Below, one piece after another: positions 7,279 to 14,819 of a DNA stretch of 26,139 nucleotides. A program made the position numbers and the translations under genes. Origin of the DNA: Iamia sp964643485 (lineage in GTDB: Bacteria > Actinomycetota > Acidimicrobiia > Acidimicrobiales > Iamiaceae); assembly GCA_964643485.1 (NCBI GenBank), contig CAZXRA010000307.1, positions 1 through 26,139 of the forward strand. The letters are read 5' to 3'. The notes under the pieces are model-generated. The model was not told the DNA's origin. It did no database searches and saw nothing but the letters and a program-made list of their open reading frames with translations. Every line of letters starts with the position of its first letter. Positions within the stretch are counted from its first letter, which is position 1.

Positions 7279-8615
7279 GGCCGCGCTCCGGCCAGGGCGA
7301 GGGTGGGGTGGGACGTCGGCGTCCGCAGGGCGGCCCGGCAGCCCAGGGCGGCGGCGATCAGCACGATGTGGAGCGACGAGGGGATGAGGTCGTAGACCAG
7401 GATCTGCACCAGCCCGATGATGAGGGTGACGTGGCACCAGAACGTCACGAGGGGGCCGGCCCGCGTCTCCCAGATGAACCGCAGCCAGGCGGCCAGGAAC
7501 AGGCCCAGCCCCACGTACCCGGTGCTCACCAGCACGGTCCAGAGCGTGCCCTGGGTCCCCACGAAGGGGATGATGCGGTCGCCCTCGTAGGGGCGGGGGC
7601 CGCCGAGGCCGATGATCGGGCTCTCGGCCGTGATGCGCACCGCCTCCTCGTAGAGCAGGAAGCGCCCCTCCGAGCTGTGGTCGGTCTCGGCCCGCTCCCC
7701 GACCACGGAGCCGACCGGGGTGAAGACGATGACGAGGAGCCCCAGCGTCACCAGGGCGAGGAGGGCCCGTCGGGCCAGGCGGGCCACCTCGCCGGAGCGG
7801 GAGGCGGCGTAGACCAGGGCGACGCCCAGGCTCAGCCACAGGCCCCGGTTCAGCGAGATGAACACCGGGATCAGCGAGGTGGCCAGCAGCAGGTACGCCC
7901 ACGACCGGCGGCGCACGTCGGGCGACTGGAGCCAGCCGAGGAAGAAGAACGGCAGCAGCAGGGCGTAGGCCGAGCCCCAGTCGTTGGTGTAGACGAACGG
8001 CGCCTTGGGGCGGCCGAGCGGGTAGCCCAGGATGTCGTGGATCTGGGAGAAGGACGGGCGCACCATCACCTGGAAGAACTCGTTGGTGCTGATCGAGGTG
8101 GGGAGCAGGCGCTCGGTGAGGCTGGGCAGCTCGCCGTAGGGGAACAGGGTGCCCAGCCAACCGCCGGCCACGGTGACCAGCCAGAAGCCGGCGAGCAGGC
8201 GCACCACGTGGGACGAGGGGATCTCCTCCTCGGTGGCGCTGGAGATGGCCAGGAACCACACGGTGCACGACGCCACGTTCGCCAGGCGGAAGAGGTACGA
8301 GAAGGGCAGGCCCTGGGAGTCGAGGGCGAAGAACGACAGCACCACGAAGCCCAGCCACAGCAGCCAGACGCCGAACCCGAGGGGCACCCGGATGGGGCGC
8401 CGGTGGGTGAGGAGGCGGAAGGCGAGGGGGATGGCGAAGATCGACCAGGCGAACGGCCCTGCCCCCAGGGCCCACCACAGGGGGAAGCCCCCGATGCACA
8501 GCGTCATGGGCCAGTGGGCGGGGAGGCGGCGCAGCCAGAGCGCGGGTCGGGCCCGCGGGGCGGGGAGTACCGGTCCCGGAGGGCCTATGGGGCCGGCCAA
8601 CGTGGGCAGGGCCAT
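7275..8615 (-). CDS. O-antigen ligase/polymerase-type membrane protein (Wzy-like)
   Basis: 446 residues with about ten to twelve membrane helices. The family signature lies in the middle: a large external loop preceded by FISLNRGLWLSLGVALVY (the [S/N]RG-W-L pattern of the Wzy_C domain) and followed by GRFLLYEEAVRITAESPIIGLG. These proteins polymerise or ligate lipid-linked glycans on the outer face of the cytoplasmic membrane. In a single-membrane actinobacterium, polymerisation of the repeat unit is the more likely role. ATG at 8615 shares one base with the TGA of the GT2 gene (TGATG), and the stop overlaps the next GTG. An open frame extends upstream to 9254 but only as antisense-phase shadow of the glycosyltransferase. 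Confidence 0.87.
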   Translation of the reverse strand: MALPTLAGPIGPPGPVLPAPRARPALWLRRLPAHWPMTLCIGGFPLWWALGAGPFAWSIFAIPLAFRLLTHRRPIRVPLGFGVWLLWLGFVVLSFFALDSQGLPFSYLFRLANVASCTVWFLAISSATEEEIPSSHVVRLLAGFWLVTVAGGWLGTLFPYGELPSLTERLLPTSISTNEFFQVMVRPSFSQIHDILGYPLGRPKAPFVYTNDWGSAYALLLPFFFLGWLQSPDVRRRSWAYLLLATSLIPVFISLNRGLWLSLGVALVYAASRSGEVARLARRALLALVTLGLLVIVFTPVGSVVGERAETDHSSEGRFLLYEEAVRITAESPIIGLGGPRPYEGDRIIPFVGTQGTLWTVLVSTGYVGLGLFLAAWLRFIWETRAGPLVTFWCHVTLIIGLVQILVYDLIPSSLHIVLIAAALGCRAALRTPTSHPTLALAGARP

Positions 8616-9559
8616 CAGATCCCCCGGCCCCCGGCCTGGAGGGCCCGCAGCACCCACTCGGAGCGCACCGCGCCCGAGGCGACGGCCAGGGCCAACCAGG
8701 CCCGGGGCTCGCGCCGGTTGTGGGCCAGGGCACGGCGGGCGGTGCGCCACGCGCCCCGGCGGTCGTGCATCGACGCCCGGGCGAAGGCCTGCTGGCCCTC
8801 GATGCGGGCCAGGCCCCGCGGTTCGTCGGCCAGCTCGGGGTGGCTGGCGACGAGGTGGTCGAGGGCGTCGACGATGGTCTGCCATCGCTCGGCGAAGAAC
8901 GACGACCGGTGCCAGAACACCTTGGCCAGGGGCAGGGTGACCACGCCCACCGGGTGGCGGCGGGCGGCCCGGAGGAGGATGTCGTAGTCCTCGGCGTAGC
9001 TGCCGGGGAGGCTCTCGTCGACCAGGCCGATGCCGTCCGGGCTCACAAGGGCGGCCCGCCGGAACAGAAAAGTGGACGGATGGGCCTCGGACACGCGGGA
9101 GCGCAGGAGCTCGTCGTGGGTGATGCGGTCGCGGTCCAGGACCCGGGTCGACACCTTGCTCCGGGCCTCGACCAGCACCCCGGTGGTGACCAGCTCCAGG
9201 CCGGGCTCGGCGTCCAGGCGTTCGGCCTGGGCCGCCAGCTTGCCGGGGAGCCACAGGTCGTCGTCGTCGCAGAAGGCGACGAGCTCACCCCGGGCCGCGG
9301 TGATGCCGGTGTTGCGGGCCCCGGCCAGGCCGGGGGAACGCTCGTTGGCCAGCACCCGCACGTCGCGGGCGCCGCGACCGTCCGCGCCCGGAGCCTCCTG
9401 GGCCAGGTCGGGCTCCGCGGGGGACTGGTCGAAGACGGCCAGCACCTCGACGTCCCCGCCGTAGCGCTGGTCGAGCACGGACGCCACGGCCCGGCGCAGG
9501 AGCGCGGGGCGGTGGCGCGTGGCGATCACGACCGAGACGGGAGGAGGGACGGGGTCCAC
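8615..9559 (-). CDS. Family 2 glycosyltransferase
   Basis: 314 residues with a GT-A nucleotide-sugar fold at the N-terminus: VSVVIATRHRPALLRRAVAS (residues 8-27), AGARNTGITAARGELVAF, then the acidic DDDD cluster at 98-101 acting as DXD metal ligand, and a later Glu-Asp pair (YAEDYDILLRA) in the position of the catalytic base. It should add one sugar to the lipid-linked repeat unit in the cytoplasm. The start is a GTG at 9559, seven bases after the stop of the sulfotransferase gene, with only AGG directly in front, so initiation probably depends on coupling. The C-terminal 90 residues are helical, Arg-rich and less conserved. Sugar and linkage cannot be predicted. Confidence 0.88.
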   Translation of the reverse strand: MDPVPPPVSVVIATRHRPALLRRAVASVLDQRYGGDVEVLAVFDQSPAEPDLAQEAPGADGRGARDVRVLANERSPGLAGARNTGITAARGELVAFCDDDDLWLPGKLAAQAERLDAEPGLELVTTGVLVEARSKVSTRVLDRDRITHDELLRSRVSEAHPSTFLFRRAALVSPDGIGLVDESLPGSYAEDYDILLRAARRHPVGVVTLPLAKVFWHRSSFFAERWQTIVDALDHLVASHPELADEPRGLARIEGQQAFARASMHDRRGAWRTARRALAHNRREPRAWLALAVASGAVRSEWVLRALQAGGRGI

Positions 9560-9566
9560 CTGGGGT

Positions 9567-10523
9567 TCATCGGCTGCGGCGGGGCCGCATGTAGCCGTAG
9601 GCGAGCAGGAAGGGGGAGGTGAGGGCGGTCACGACGCGCCGGTCCCTGGGGGGCAGGGCCTGGCGCCAGGCGTCGTCGTGGCGCAGGGGGATGGTGCCGG
9701 TGCGGAAGCGCATGGGGTTGCCGGCCACGGAGTGGCTGGCGTCGAGGCGGGCCCCGTCGGGGGTGAGGAAGGCGTCCCAGCCGTCGTCCAGGGGCAGGCC
9801 AGTGGGGGCCAGGACGGCGCGGAGGGCGGCGGCCGGGTCGTCGAGGAGATCCTCGTAGCGGAGGCGCAGGGCGTCGCGACCGCTGGCCCGGTAGGCGGTG
9901 AGCAGGACGTTGAAGGCGTCCCACCAGCCGGCGGCGGACGACGGTGAGTAGGTGGGCATGGCCGCGTCGTCGGCCGTCTCGGGCCGGGCGACCTCCTTGG
10001 TCCACGAGTAAGCCACGCCCCGGCTGTCCCGCACCAGGTGGACGAGGCGAACGGGGATGTCGGGCAGGTGGCGGAGCACGAAGGCCGTCGAGGCGTGCTT
10101 GGACGAGTCGACCAGGACCGAGGCGCCCGACACCGAGGCCGCGGCCCGGTAGAGGCGGGCCAGGCGGTCGGTGTGCTCGGCCAGGTCATCCCGCATCGAC
10201 CCGGTGGGGGCGACCAGCCGAGGGATGTGACGGTTGCGGTCGACCCGCAGCTGGAGGTCGCGCCACTCCTGGCCGTCCACGCTCCCCCAGCCGCCGAAGG
10301 CCTCGTCACCCACCGGGCCCCAGAGGGGGCACCGGGGGAGGGGTTGGCCGCAGGCGCAGCGCTCGCCCTCGACGAGCCCCCGGGCTGGCAGGTGGACCAC
10401 CTCGCCCAGGGTTGCCACCCCGGGGACGGCGCCCAGCAGCCGCTCCAACAGCGTGCTGCCGCTGCGGCCGGCGCCGGCGATGTAGACGACGGTCGGCTGC
10501 TCTGGTGTCGGGGTCGGGGTCAT
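9567..10523 (-). CDS. Second sulfotransferase (Sulfotransfer_3-like, with Cys motif)
   Basis: 318 residues. The PAPS loop is YIAGAGRSGSTLLERLLG (residues 14-31). The 3'-phosphate site reads LVHLVRDSRGVAYSW in mid-protein, preceded by DSSKHAST. A short cysteine cluster CACGQPLPRC (Cys56, Cys58, Cys65) follows the conserved GEV segment, a feature often seen in this bacterial sulfotransferase subgroup and possibly metal-binding. It is distinct in sequence from the other sulfotransferase of the locus, so the two probably modify different positions. ATG at 10523 overlaps the TGA of the PssE-like gene (ATGA). Substrate assignment to the polysaccharide rests on operon context. Confidence 0.85.
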   Translation of the reverse strand: MTPTPTPEQPTVVYIAGAGRSGSTLLERLLGAVPGVATLGEVVHLPARGLVEGERCACGQPLPRCPLWGPVGDEAFGGWGSVDGQEWRDLQLRVDRNRHIPRLVAPTGSMRDDLAEHTDRLARLYRAAASVSGASVLVDSSKHASTAFVLRHLPDIPVRLVHLVRDSRGVAYSWTKEVARPETADDAAMPTYSPSSAAGWWDAFNVLLTAYRASGRDALRLRYEDLLDDPAAALRAVLAPTGLPLDDGWDAFLTPDGARLDASHSVAGNPMRFRTGTIPLRHDDAWRQALPPRDRRVVTALTSPFLLAYGYMRPRRSR

Positions 10524-11032
10524 CGGCGGAGCAGCCCGTCGACGAGCTCGCCGAAGAGGGTGACGGCCGGGGGGACGGCGTCGGTGTCGGCGGCGGTGGC
10601 GTAGGCGGCCGGGTCGGCGAGGGCGGCGTCGAGGTGGGCGCGCAGGGCCTCCTCGTCCTCGACGCAGGTGGCCTGGCCCCGCTCGTCCATCCAGCGACCG
10701 AAGGTGACCTGGTGGTCGTCGACCACCTCGCCCAGGCGGGCCAGGCGGGGGATGATGATGGGCCGGCGCCCGGCAGCCCGGGCGTCGAGCACGGTGCCGG
10801 GCCCGGCGTGGCCGACGACGACGGCGGCCCGGGCGGCGAGGGCGGGGATGACGGCGGGGTCGAGGGTGGCGTGGCCCTCGGCGTGGCGGGGCGCCGGGGC
10901 GGTGCCGTGCTGGATGACGCAGGGGGCGTCGGGGTGCTCGCCGGCCCAGCGGTCGACCCACTCCACCAGGCGGGCGAAGGGGTGGTGGTCGGTGCCCAGC
11001 ATCACCAGGCAATGAAGGGAGTCGGGGTTCAC
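10520..11032 (-). CDS. PssE/Alg13-like glycosyltransferase subunit (GT28 C-terminal half)
   Basis: 170 residues, about the length of the separate sugar-nucleotide-binding half of a split GT28/GT-B glycosyltransferase. VMLGTDHHPFARLVEWVD near the start and VVVGHAGPGTVLDARAAGRRPIIIPR in the middle match the conserved 'GHAGxGT' nucleotide-sugar site and following helix; DDHQ and the downstream helix are also typical. It should pair with the product of the gene directly upstream, which supplies the membrane-associated acceptor half, as in Alg13/Alg14 and PssE/PssD. GTG at 11032 overlaps that gene's TGA (GTGA), supporting one-to-one production of the two subunits. Confidence 0.85.
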   Translation of the reverse strand: MNPDSLHCLVMLGTDHHPFARLVEWVDRWAGEHPDAPCVIQHGTAPAPRHAEGHATLDPAVIPALAARAAVVVGHAGPGTVLDARAAGRRPIIIPRLARLGEVVDDHQVTFGRWMDERGQATCVEDEEALRAHLDAALADPAAYATAADTDAVPPAVTLFGELVDGLLRR

Positions 11033-11502
11033 AGGATCGGGCCGATCACGACGCTGCCCTTGTAGTGGGCCTGCTGCTCGGGCCACTGCACGCAGAAGAG
11101 GTCGGTGAAGGGCCGACACAGGCGACCGGTGAGGGTGGGGCTGTCGACCCGGTCGAAGACCTCGAGGTACACGGTGGCGATGCCCTGGCGGCGGGCGAGG
11201 AGGAAGAAGGGGACGGCCACGCCGGCCCCGTCGCTCACCACCACGTCGGGCCGCTCGTCCCGGAGCACCTTCCGGGCCAGCCGCAGGTTGCGGAGGGCGT
11301 TGGGGAGGTTGCGGGTGGTGGGGTGGTGGGCCCAGTAGGTGCGCTCGCCGTCGAGATGGGAGCGAGCGTCGGCCTTGTCGAAGGTGACCCAGGCCCGGTC
11401 GTGCGTCGACCACCAGGGGCGGAGGCGCATGAGCTGGGCCAGGTGGCCCCCGGTCGAGCAGACGAGGAGGACACGGGGAGAGCGGGGGATGTCGGCGTCC
11501 AA
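11029..11502 (-). CDS. PssD/Alg14-like glycosyltransferase subunit (GT28 N-terminal half)
   Basis: 157 residues. The N-terminal VLLVCSTGGHLAQLMRLRPW is the glycine-rich acceptor-side motif of Alg14/PssD/Cps14F. DVVVSDGAGVAVPFFLLARR and TVYLEVFDRVDSPTLTGRL follow in the usual order. It recruits the PssE-like catalytic half to the membrane to add a sugar to the lipid-linked intermediate. It is the first gene of the minus-strand locus. The only in-frame start that keeps the motif is TTG at 11502. A TAGGAT hexamer lies 9 bases in front, so the transcript is leaderless or nearly so; no good ribosome binding site is visible. The start is therefore the least certain part. Confidence 0.82.
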   Translation of the reverse strand: MDADIPRSPRVLLVCSTGGHLAQLMRLRPWWSTHDRAWVTFDKADARSHLDGERTYWAHHPTTRNLPNALRNLRLARKVLRDERPDVVVSDGAGVAVPFFLLARRQGIATVYLEVFDRVDSPTLTGRLCRPFTDLFCVQWPEQQAHYKGSVVIGPIL

Positions 11503-11511
11503 GGCGGGCCG

Positions 11512-11517
11512 ATCCTA
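11512..11517 (-). promoter_or_regulatory. Putative -10 box of the exopolysaccharide operon
   Basis: TAGGAT on the minus strand, nine bases before the TTG start of the PssD-like gene. It lies back-to-back with the TAGGTT of the divergent membrane-protein gene, 21 bases away, so the two promoters would overlap in their upstream regions. No -35 is recognised. Confidence 0.4.
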
Positions 11518-11538
11518 CTGGCGGCCCCCACCGACCAA

Positions 11539-11544
11539 TAGGTT
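11539..11544 (+). promoter_or_regulatory. Putative leaderless -10 box of the membrane-protein gene
   Basis: TAGGTT followed by 7 bases (CCGAGCC) and the GTG at 11552. The spacing is the same as at several other genes in this window. Confidence 0.45.
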
Positions 11545-11551
11545 CCGAGCC

Positions 11552-12403
11552 GTGATCCGGCTCGACGCGGCGACCGTCCTCCTGCAGTGGAGCGTGGGCG
11601 GGCTGGCCTTCCTGTGGGTGACGACCCGCCGCCGGGAGGTGGGCCTGGGCTACGGCTGGCTGATGCGGGGGACGTTCGGGCTGCTCGCCCTGGCCGGGGC
11701 GTTCATCGGAATTCGGGTCGACGTCGTGTGGGTGCGGGACGTCGCCGCCGTCGGGGTGGCGGTCGTCGCCGGGGCGGCATTGGTGGTGTCGGCGCTGCGC
11801 CGCTCGGCGGGGGTGGCGGGCCAGCGCGACCGGGTGGAGCGCCGGTCGGCCCGGGTGGCGGCCATGACCGGCATCGACCGGGCCGAGCAGCGCTTCGACG
11901 CCGACGCCCCCGAGTTCCCGCCGGCGCTAGACCTGATCGCTCCGGCTGTGGGCCTGGTGGGTCTCGTGGCGGCGGGCATCGGGGCCGGCGACCCGGCCTG
12001 GCTGGCGGTGGCCCGCACCCTGGTCGGTGCCCTGTTCCTCGGGGCCATCACTGACGCCATGCTCCTGGGCCACTGGTACCTGGTGCAGCCCGGCCTGGCT
12101 CGAGGCCCGCTGCTGGAGCTGGTGCGGGCGACGGCGATCGTGTGGCCGGTCGAGGTGGCCCTCCTGCTCGTCCCCACCGGGATGGCGTCGGTGCTCTCCG
12201 GCTCGATCGACGACGGCTACGGCGGGATCCTGGGGTGGACCTGGGTGACGTGTGCGGTGACCACCCTCGGCCTGTTGGCCGTCACCCGGGCGGCTCTCGA
12301 GGAGCGCCAGTACTCGGCGGTGATGGCGGCCACCGGCCTCCTGTACCTGGCCATCCTCACCGCCTTCGGCACCGACCTCATCGCCCGAGCTCTGCTGGCC
12401 TGA
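11552..12403 (+). CDS. Eight-helix integral membrane protein of unknown function
   Basis: 283 residues with about eight predicted helices: near residues 3-25, 35-55, 60-82, 130-150, 155-182, 197-217, 225-250 and 257-280. An Arg-rich, probably cytoplasmic loop (RRSAGVAGQRDRVERRSARV) separates helices 3 and 4. Helix 5 contains a His-Trp pair (LLGHWYLVQPG) and helix 6 a Pro-Val-Glu, which are possible metal- or heme-contact residues, but I cannot place it in a named family. GTG at 11552 is chosen because it opens directly on the first helix and lies 7 bases after a TAGGTT box; the open frame extends upstream to 11339 but overlaps the PssD gene. It is transcribed away from the polysaccharide operon and a functional link is unproven. 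Confidence 0.75.
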   Translation: MIRLDAATVLLQWSVGGLAFLWVTTRRREVGLGYGWLMRGTFGLLALAGAFIGIRVDVVWVRDVAAVGVAVVAGAALVVSALRRSAGVAGQRDRVERRSARVAAMTGIDRAEQRFDADAPEFPPALDLIAPAVGLVGLVAAGIGAGDPAWLAVARTLVGALFLGAITDAMLLGHWYLVQPGLARGPLLELVRATAIVWPVEVALLLVPTGMASVLSGSIDDGYGGILGWTWVTCAVTTLGLLAVTRAALEERQYSAVMAATGLLYLAILTAFGTDLIARALLA

Positions 12404-12527
12404 CACCGGACTCGTCATCGTCATCGTGCGATGGCACCGTCGATCAATACCCCCAAAATGGGTAGACAGAGGCTGCCGAAAAGGCGAAAAATCGCGGAGA
12501 GGTATTGCGCGATGGCGAAGCTCATGT

Positions 12528-12533
12528 TAAGAA
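12528..12533 (+). promoter_or_regulatory. Weak -10-like hexamer before the first lipoprotein gene
   Basis: TAAGAA followed by 7 bases to the ATG at 12541. The position matches the other leaderless boxes, but the last base is A, not T. The alternative upstream TTG at 12505 has GGAGAGG just before it. Confidence 0.25.
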
Positions 12534-12540
12534 CCGCTGC

Positions 12541-13830
12541 ATGGCGGGTAGCGGCGGGATTTTCAAGTCTTCTTTACGTTGGCATCGGTCGGTGCCGGCA
12601 CTGGCTCTGGCCCTGGCATTGTTTGCATCGGGCTGTGGTTCTCCGGATGATGAGACGGTGTCAGGGGCCGCGGCCGAAGAGGACAGCTCTTCATCTGCGG
12701 AAGGGGAGATCGCCGTTGCCGCAGAGTTCGCCTTGGCTTGGTCGGCTTCCTACGACCGAGTCGTGGCGTCCGGAACTCATCTGTTGGGTTTCGGGGGAAC
12801 CGACCCAAATCGTGCTGATGAGGGTGTTGCCTTCCTCCGGACTGCCGGGATGTTGGTGAACCTGGCCGACGGTTCGAGCGCCGAATTGGACTATCCCGTC
12901 GTAGAGGGGGGAACGTTCATCCCCTACGAAGCCACCGGCTTCGGGGACGACTTCGTGCTGGTCGGGCGCCTATGCGCTGATCCCGACAAGCTCTACAACG
13001 ACACGTACGCGGAAGACACGTGCGCACCGAGCACGCCCGCCGCCTTCCTGCTCCACGGAGACGGCACGTGGGAGGAGATGGCGTTGCCGGACGACGTCCG
13101 GTCGACCCAGATCGCCAACGTCCCGTTCTTCGCGCGCAGTGGTGACGAGCTCGTCACTGCCTTCCACGCCACGGACGACCACGAGACGGGGCAGATCATC
13201 CTCCGGTGGTCGGAGGGGGCGTGGCAGACGTTCCATCGCCGCACCCGGGGGCAGGCGTTCGCCTGCGCTACGGCGACCCACCTCTACTACCTCACGAGCC
13301 ACACGGAGGGCGAGGTGTCGGTCGACAGTGGGGTGACGACCTTCGCCATGGCTCGCTACGCCTTGGAGGATGGCAAGGAGGAGGCGGTTGCCCTGCCCGA
13401 GATGACCTCGCGGTTCGGTGGGGTCACGGTGCGCCTGGGCTGCAACGATGTCTTCCCCATCCTGACGACGAGCGACATCGACGGGCTGCAAACGGTCTAC
13501 GCCTTCACCGATGGGAAGTGGACGACCATCGAGGGGATCCTTGCTGGCGCAGAGCTGGTCCATGCCGCTGATGTCCTCTCCCACCCCCGGGGGATCGTCG
13601 TCTCGGCCGTGCTCATGGAACGGGAGCCCCCGTCGAGTCGAGGCCGCTTCTTCCTCGTCGACGAGGAGATGCGGGTGACCGAGCTGCCGGCCGACCAGCT
13701 CGGGGGAAAGGTCATCCGGTGGGCGGGTGATGCGCCTTCCCTGGTCCTGGTGCAGGACATGGTCGGTGGAGATGAACAGGCGCCGGCCGAGGAGCCGTCG
13801 TCAACCACAGTTCGAGTGATGGAGATCTGA
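12541..13830 (+). CDS. Lipoprotein paralogue 1 of 3 (unrecognised secreted family)
   Basis: 429 residues. The lipoprotein signal has Lys/Arg residues, the helix PALALALALFASGC and lipidated Cys32, then an acidic, Ser-rich linker (about 35-56). The body shares these landmarks with the two paralogues downstream: HLLGFGGTD (80-88), RLCADP and DTCAPS (Cys145, Cys161), GDGTWEEMALP, CATATHLYYL (Cys242), LGCNDVFPIL (Cys301), and a C-terminal TTVRVMEI. Recurrent short 'DG-x-W' units (DGTWEE, EGAWQT, DGKWTT) suggest a beta-propeller. The start ATG at 12541 is chosen because it aligns with the paralogues' MA... starts; TTG at 12505 is an alternative with a better ribosome binding site. Hand counts give about 58-60% GC in two 60-base samples, below the paralogues. 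No function is recognised; a surface sensor or binding role is speculation. Confidence 0.82.
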   Translation: MAGSGGIFKSSLRWHRSVPALALALALFASGCGSPDDETVSGAAAEEDSSSSAEGEIAVAAEFALAWSASYDRVVASGTHLLGFGGTDPNRADEGVAFLRTAGMLVNLADGSSAELDYPVVEGGTFIPYEATGFGDDFVLVGRLCADPDKLYNDTYAEDTCAPSTPAAFLLHGDGTWEEMALPDDVRSTQIANVPFFARSGDELVTAFHATDDHETGQIILRWSEGAWQTFHRRTRGQAFACATATHLYYLTSHTEGEVSVDSGVTTFAMARYALEDGKEEAVALPEMTSRFGGVTVRLGCNDVFPILTTSDIDGLQTVYAFTDGKWTTIEGILAGAELVHAADVLSHPRGIVVSAVLMEREPPSSRGRFFLVDEEMRVTELPADQLGGKVIRWAGDAPSLVLVQDMVGGDEQAPAEEPSSTTVRVMEI

Positions 13831-13834
13831 CGAG

Positions 13835-14797
13835 ATGCAAACGGTGAGGCGGGTCACCTTCATACTGCGATTCTTGATCGGCGCACTCTTCCTGAGCGCC
13901 ACCCTCAACATCACTGCCGGCGCATTGCCGGCCGCGTCGACACCAAGCCGAGTTCTGTTGGCTGGGTCGCACCTGCCGCATACAGCAGCGTCGCTGCCGG
14001 TGGGCGTCTACCAGTCACGGCCTCATGTAGCCACGTGGAACATTTATGGTGCCAACGGCAACGCGTATGAGGGCTTCAACACCAACGTGACAGCGACCGA
14101 TACCACCGGGACGAACACCGGTACGGTACAGGATCGGATACGTGACAGGTGGCCACACCTCTACGCCGTAGGTCTGCAAGAGGTCTGTGCCCAGAACTGG
14201 AACTACATCATCTACGAGCTGGCGTTCTACGGACTTCACACCTCCACCACCGGCTATCAGTTCTATCCTCAACCAAACATCGGCATCTTGGTGCCGAACA
14301 GCAATTGGTGGGCTCTCTACCCTGCATGCGGTGCGTGGTCCGGCAACGGGATCATCCTGAAGGGTCATGCCACCGACACCTACTGGACGCCCTTCGATGT
14401 GCAGCCGACAGCGGGCATCACCAGCCACATCTCTTGTGCCCGCAACCTCGCGACCGTCTGCACGGCCCACCCTGGACCGGCAACCATGCCGTACTATCCC
14501 GCTACTCAGGGCGCTCAGTATCGCGACGTTGCCACCTTCATATCAGCGGCTTCGGGGCTCTCCCTCTTCGCCACCGGCGACTTCAATCTCCATCCCGGTG
14601 GCTTCACCACCACCGCATGGGCTCAGAACAGTTTCAAGGACGCCGACGACCACGGCGGAGCATTGGCGCACACGACGGACTACGGGACGACCCTTGACTA
14701 CATCTTCCGGACCCGCCCCAACAGCTGGGCCGCCGATGGGTGGGTGTCACCCAGCGCATGGAGCGACCACCACTGGAAGCAGGGGTACCACCAGTGA
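13835..14797 (+). CDS. Secreted endonuclease/exonuclease/phosphatase (DNase I-fold) family protein
   Basis: 320 residues. An N-terminal hydrophobic segment (VTFILRFLIGALFLSATLNI) acts as signal peptide or anchor. The EEP catalytic set is complete and in order: Asn69 in ATWNIYGAN, Glu116 in GLQEVC, His212 in CTAHPG, Asp249 and Asn251 in TGDFNLHP, Asp288 in TLDYIF, and Asp311-His312 in WSDHHW. These residues bind Mg2+ and cleave phosphodiesters in DNase I, CdtB and sphingomyelinase-like enzymes, so an active secreted hydrolase is expected; nucleic acid versus lipid or other phosphate ester cannot be told. ATG lies 4 bases after the stop of lipoprotein 1, implying co-transcription. Two 60-base hand counts give 52-55% GC, far below the window, suggesting recent acquisition. 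Confidence 0.87.
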   Translation: MQTVRRVTFILRFLIGALFLSATLNITAGALPAASTPSRVLLAGSHLPHTAASLPVGVYQSRPHVATWNIYGANGNAYEGFNTNVTATDTTGTNTGTVQDRIRDRWPHLYAVGLQEVCAQNWNYIIYELAFYGLHTSTTGYQFYPQPNIGILVPNSNWWALYPACGAWSGNGIILKGHATDTYWTPFDVQPTAGITSHISCARNLATVCTAHPGPATMPYYPATQGAQYRDVATFISAASGLSLFATGDFNLHPGGFTTTAWAQNSFKDADDHGGALAHTTDYGTTLDYIFRTRPNSWAADGWVSPSAWSDHHWKQGYHQ

Positions 14798-14800
14798 GGT

Positions 14801-14813
14801 GCCCCTGAGGGGC
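14801..14813 (+). terminator. Short hairpin after the EEP gene
   Basis: GCCCC (14801-14805), loop TGA, GGGGC (14809-14813), beginning 4 bases after the EEP stop codon. A perfect 5-base GC stem with no T-tract; a weak terminator candidate. Confidence 0.3.
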
Positions 14814-14819
14814 GGGCCG

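Noticed and set aside
12505..12540. TTG start for lipoprotein 1 with GGAGAGG in front
   Set aside because: It would give an overlong, partly acidic signal-peptide n-region; the ATG at 12541 aligns with the other two paralogues. Kept as an alternative.
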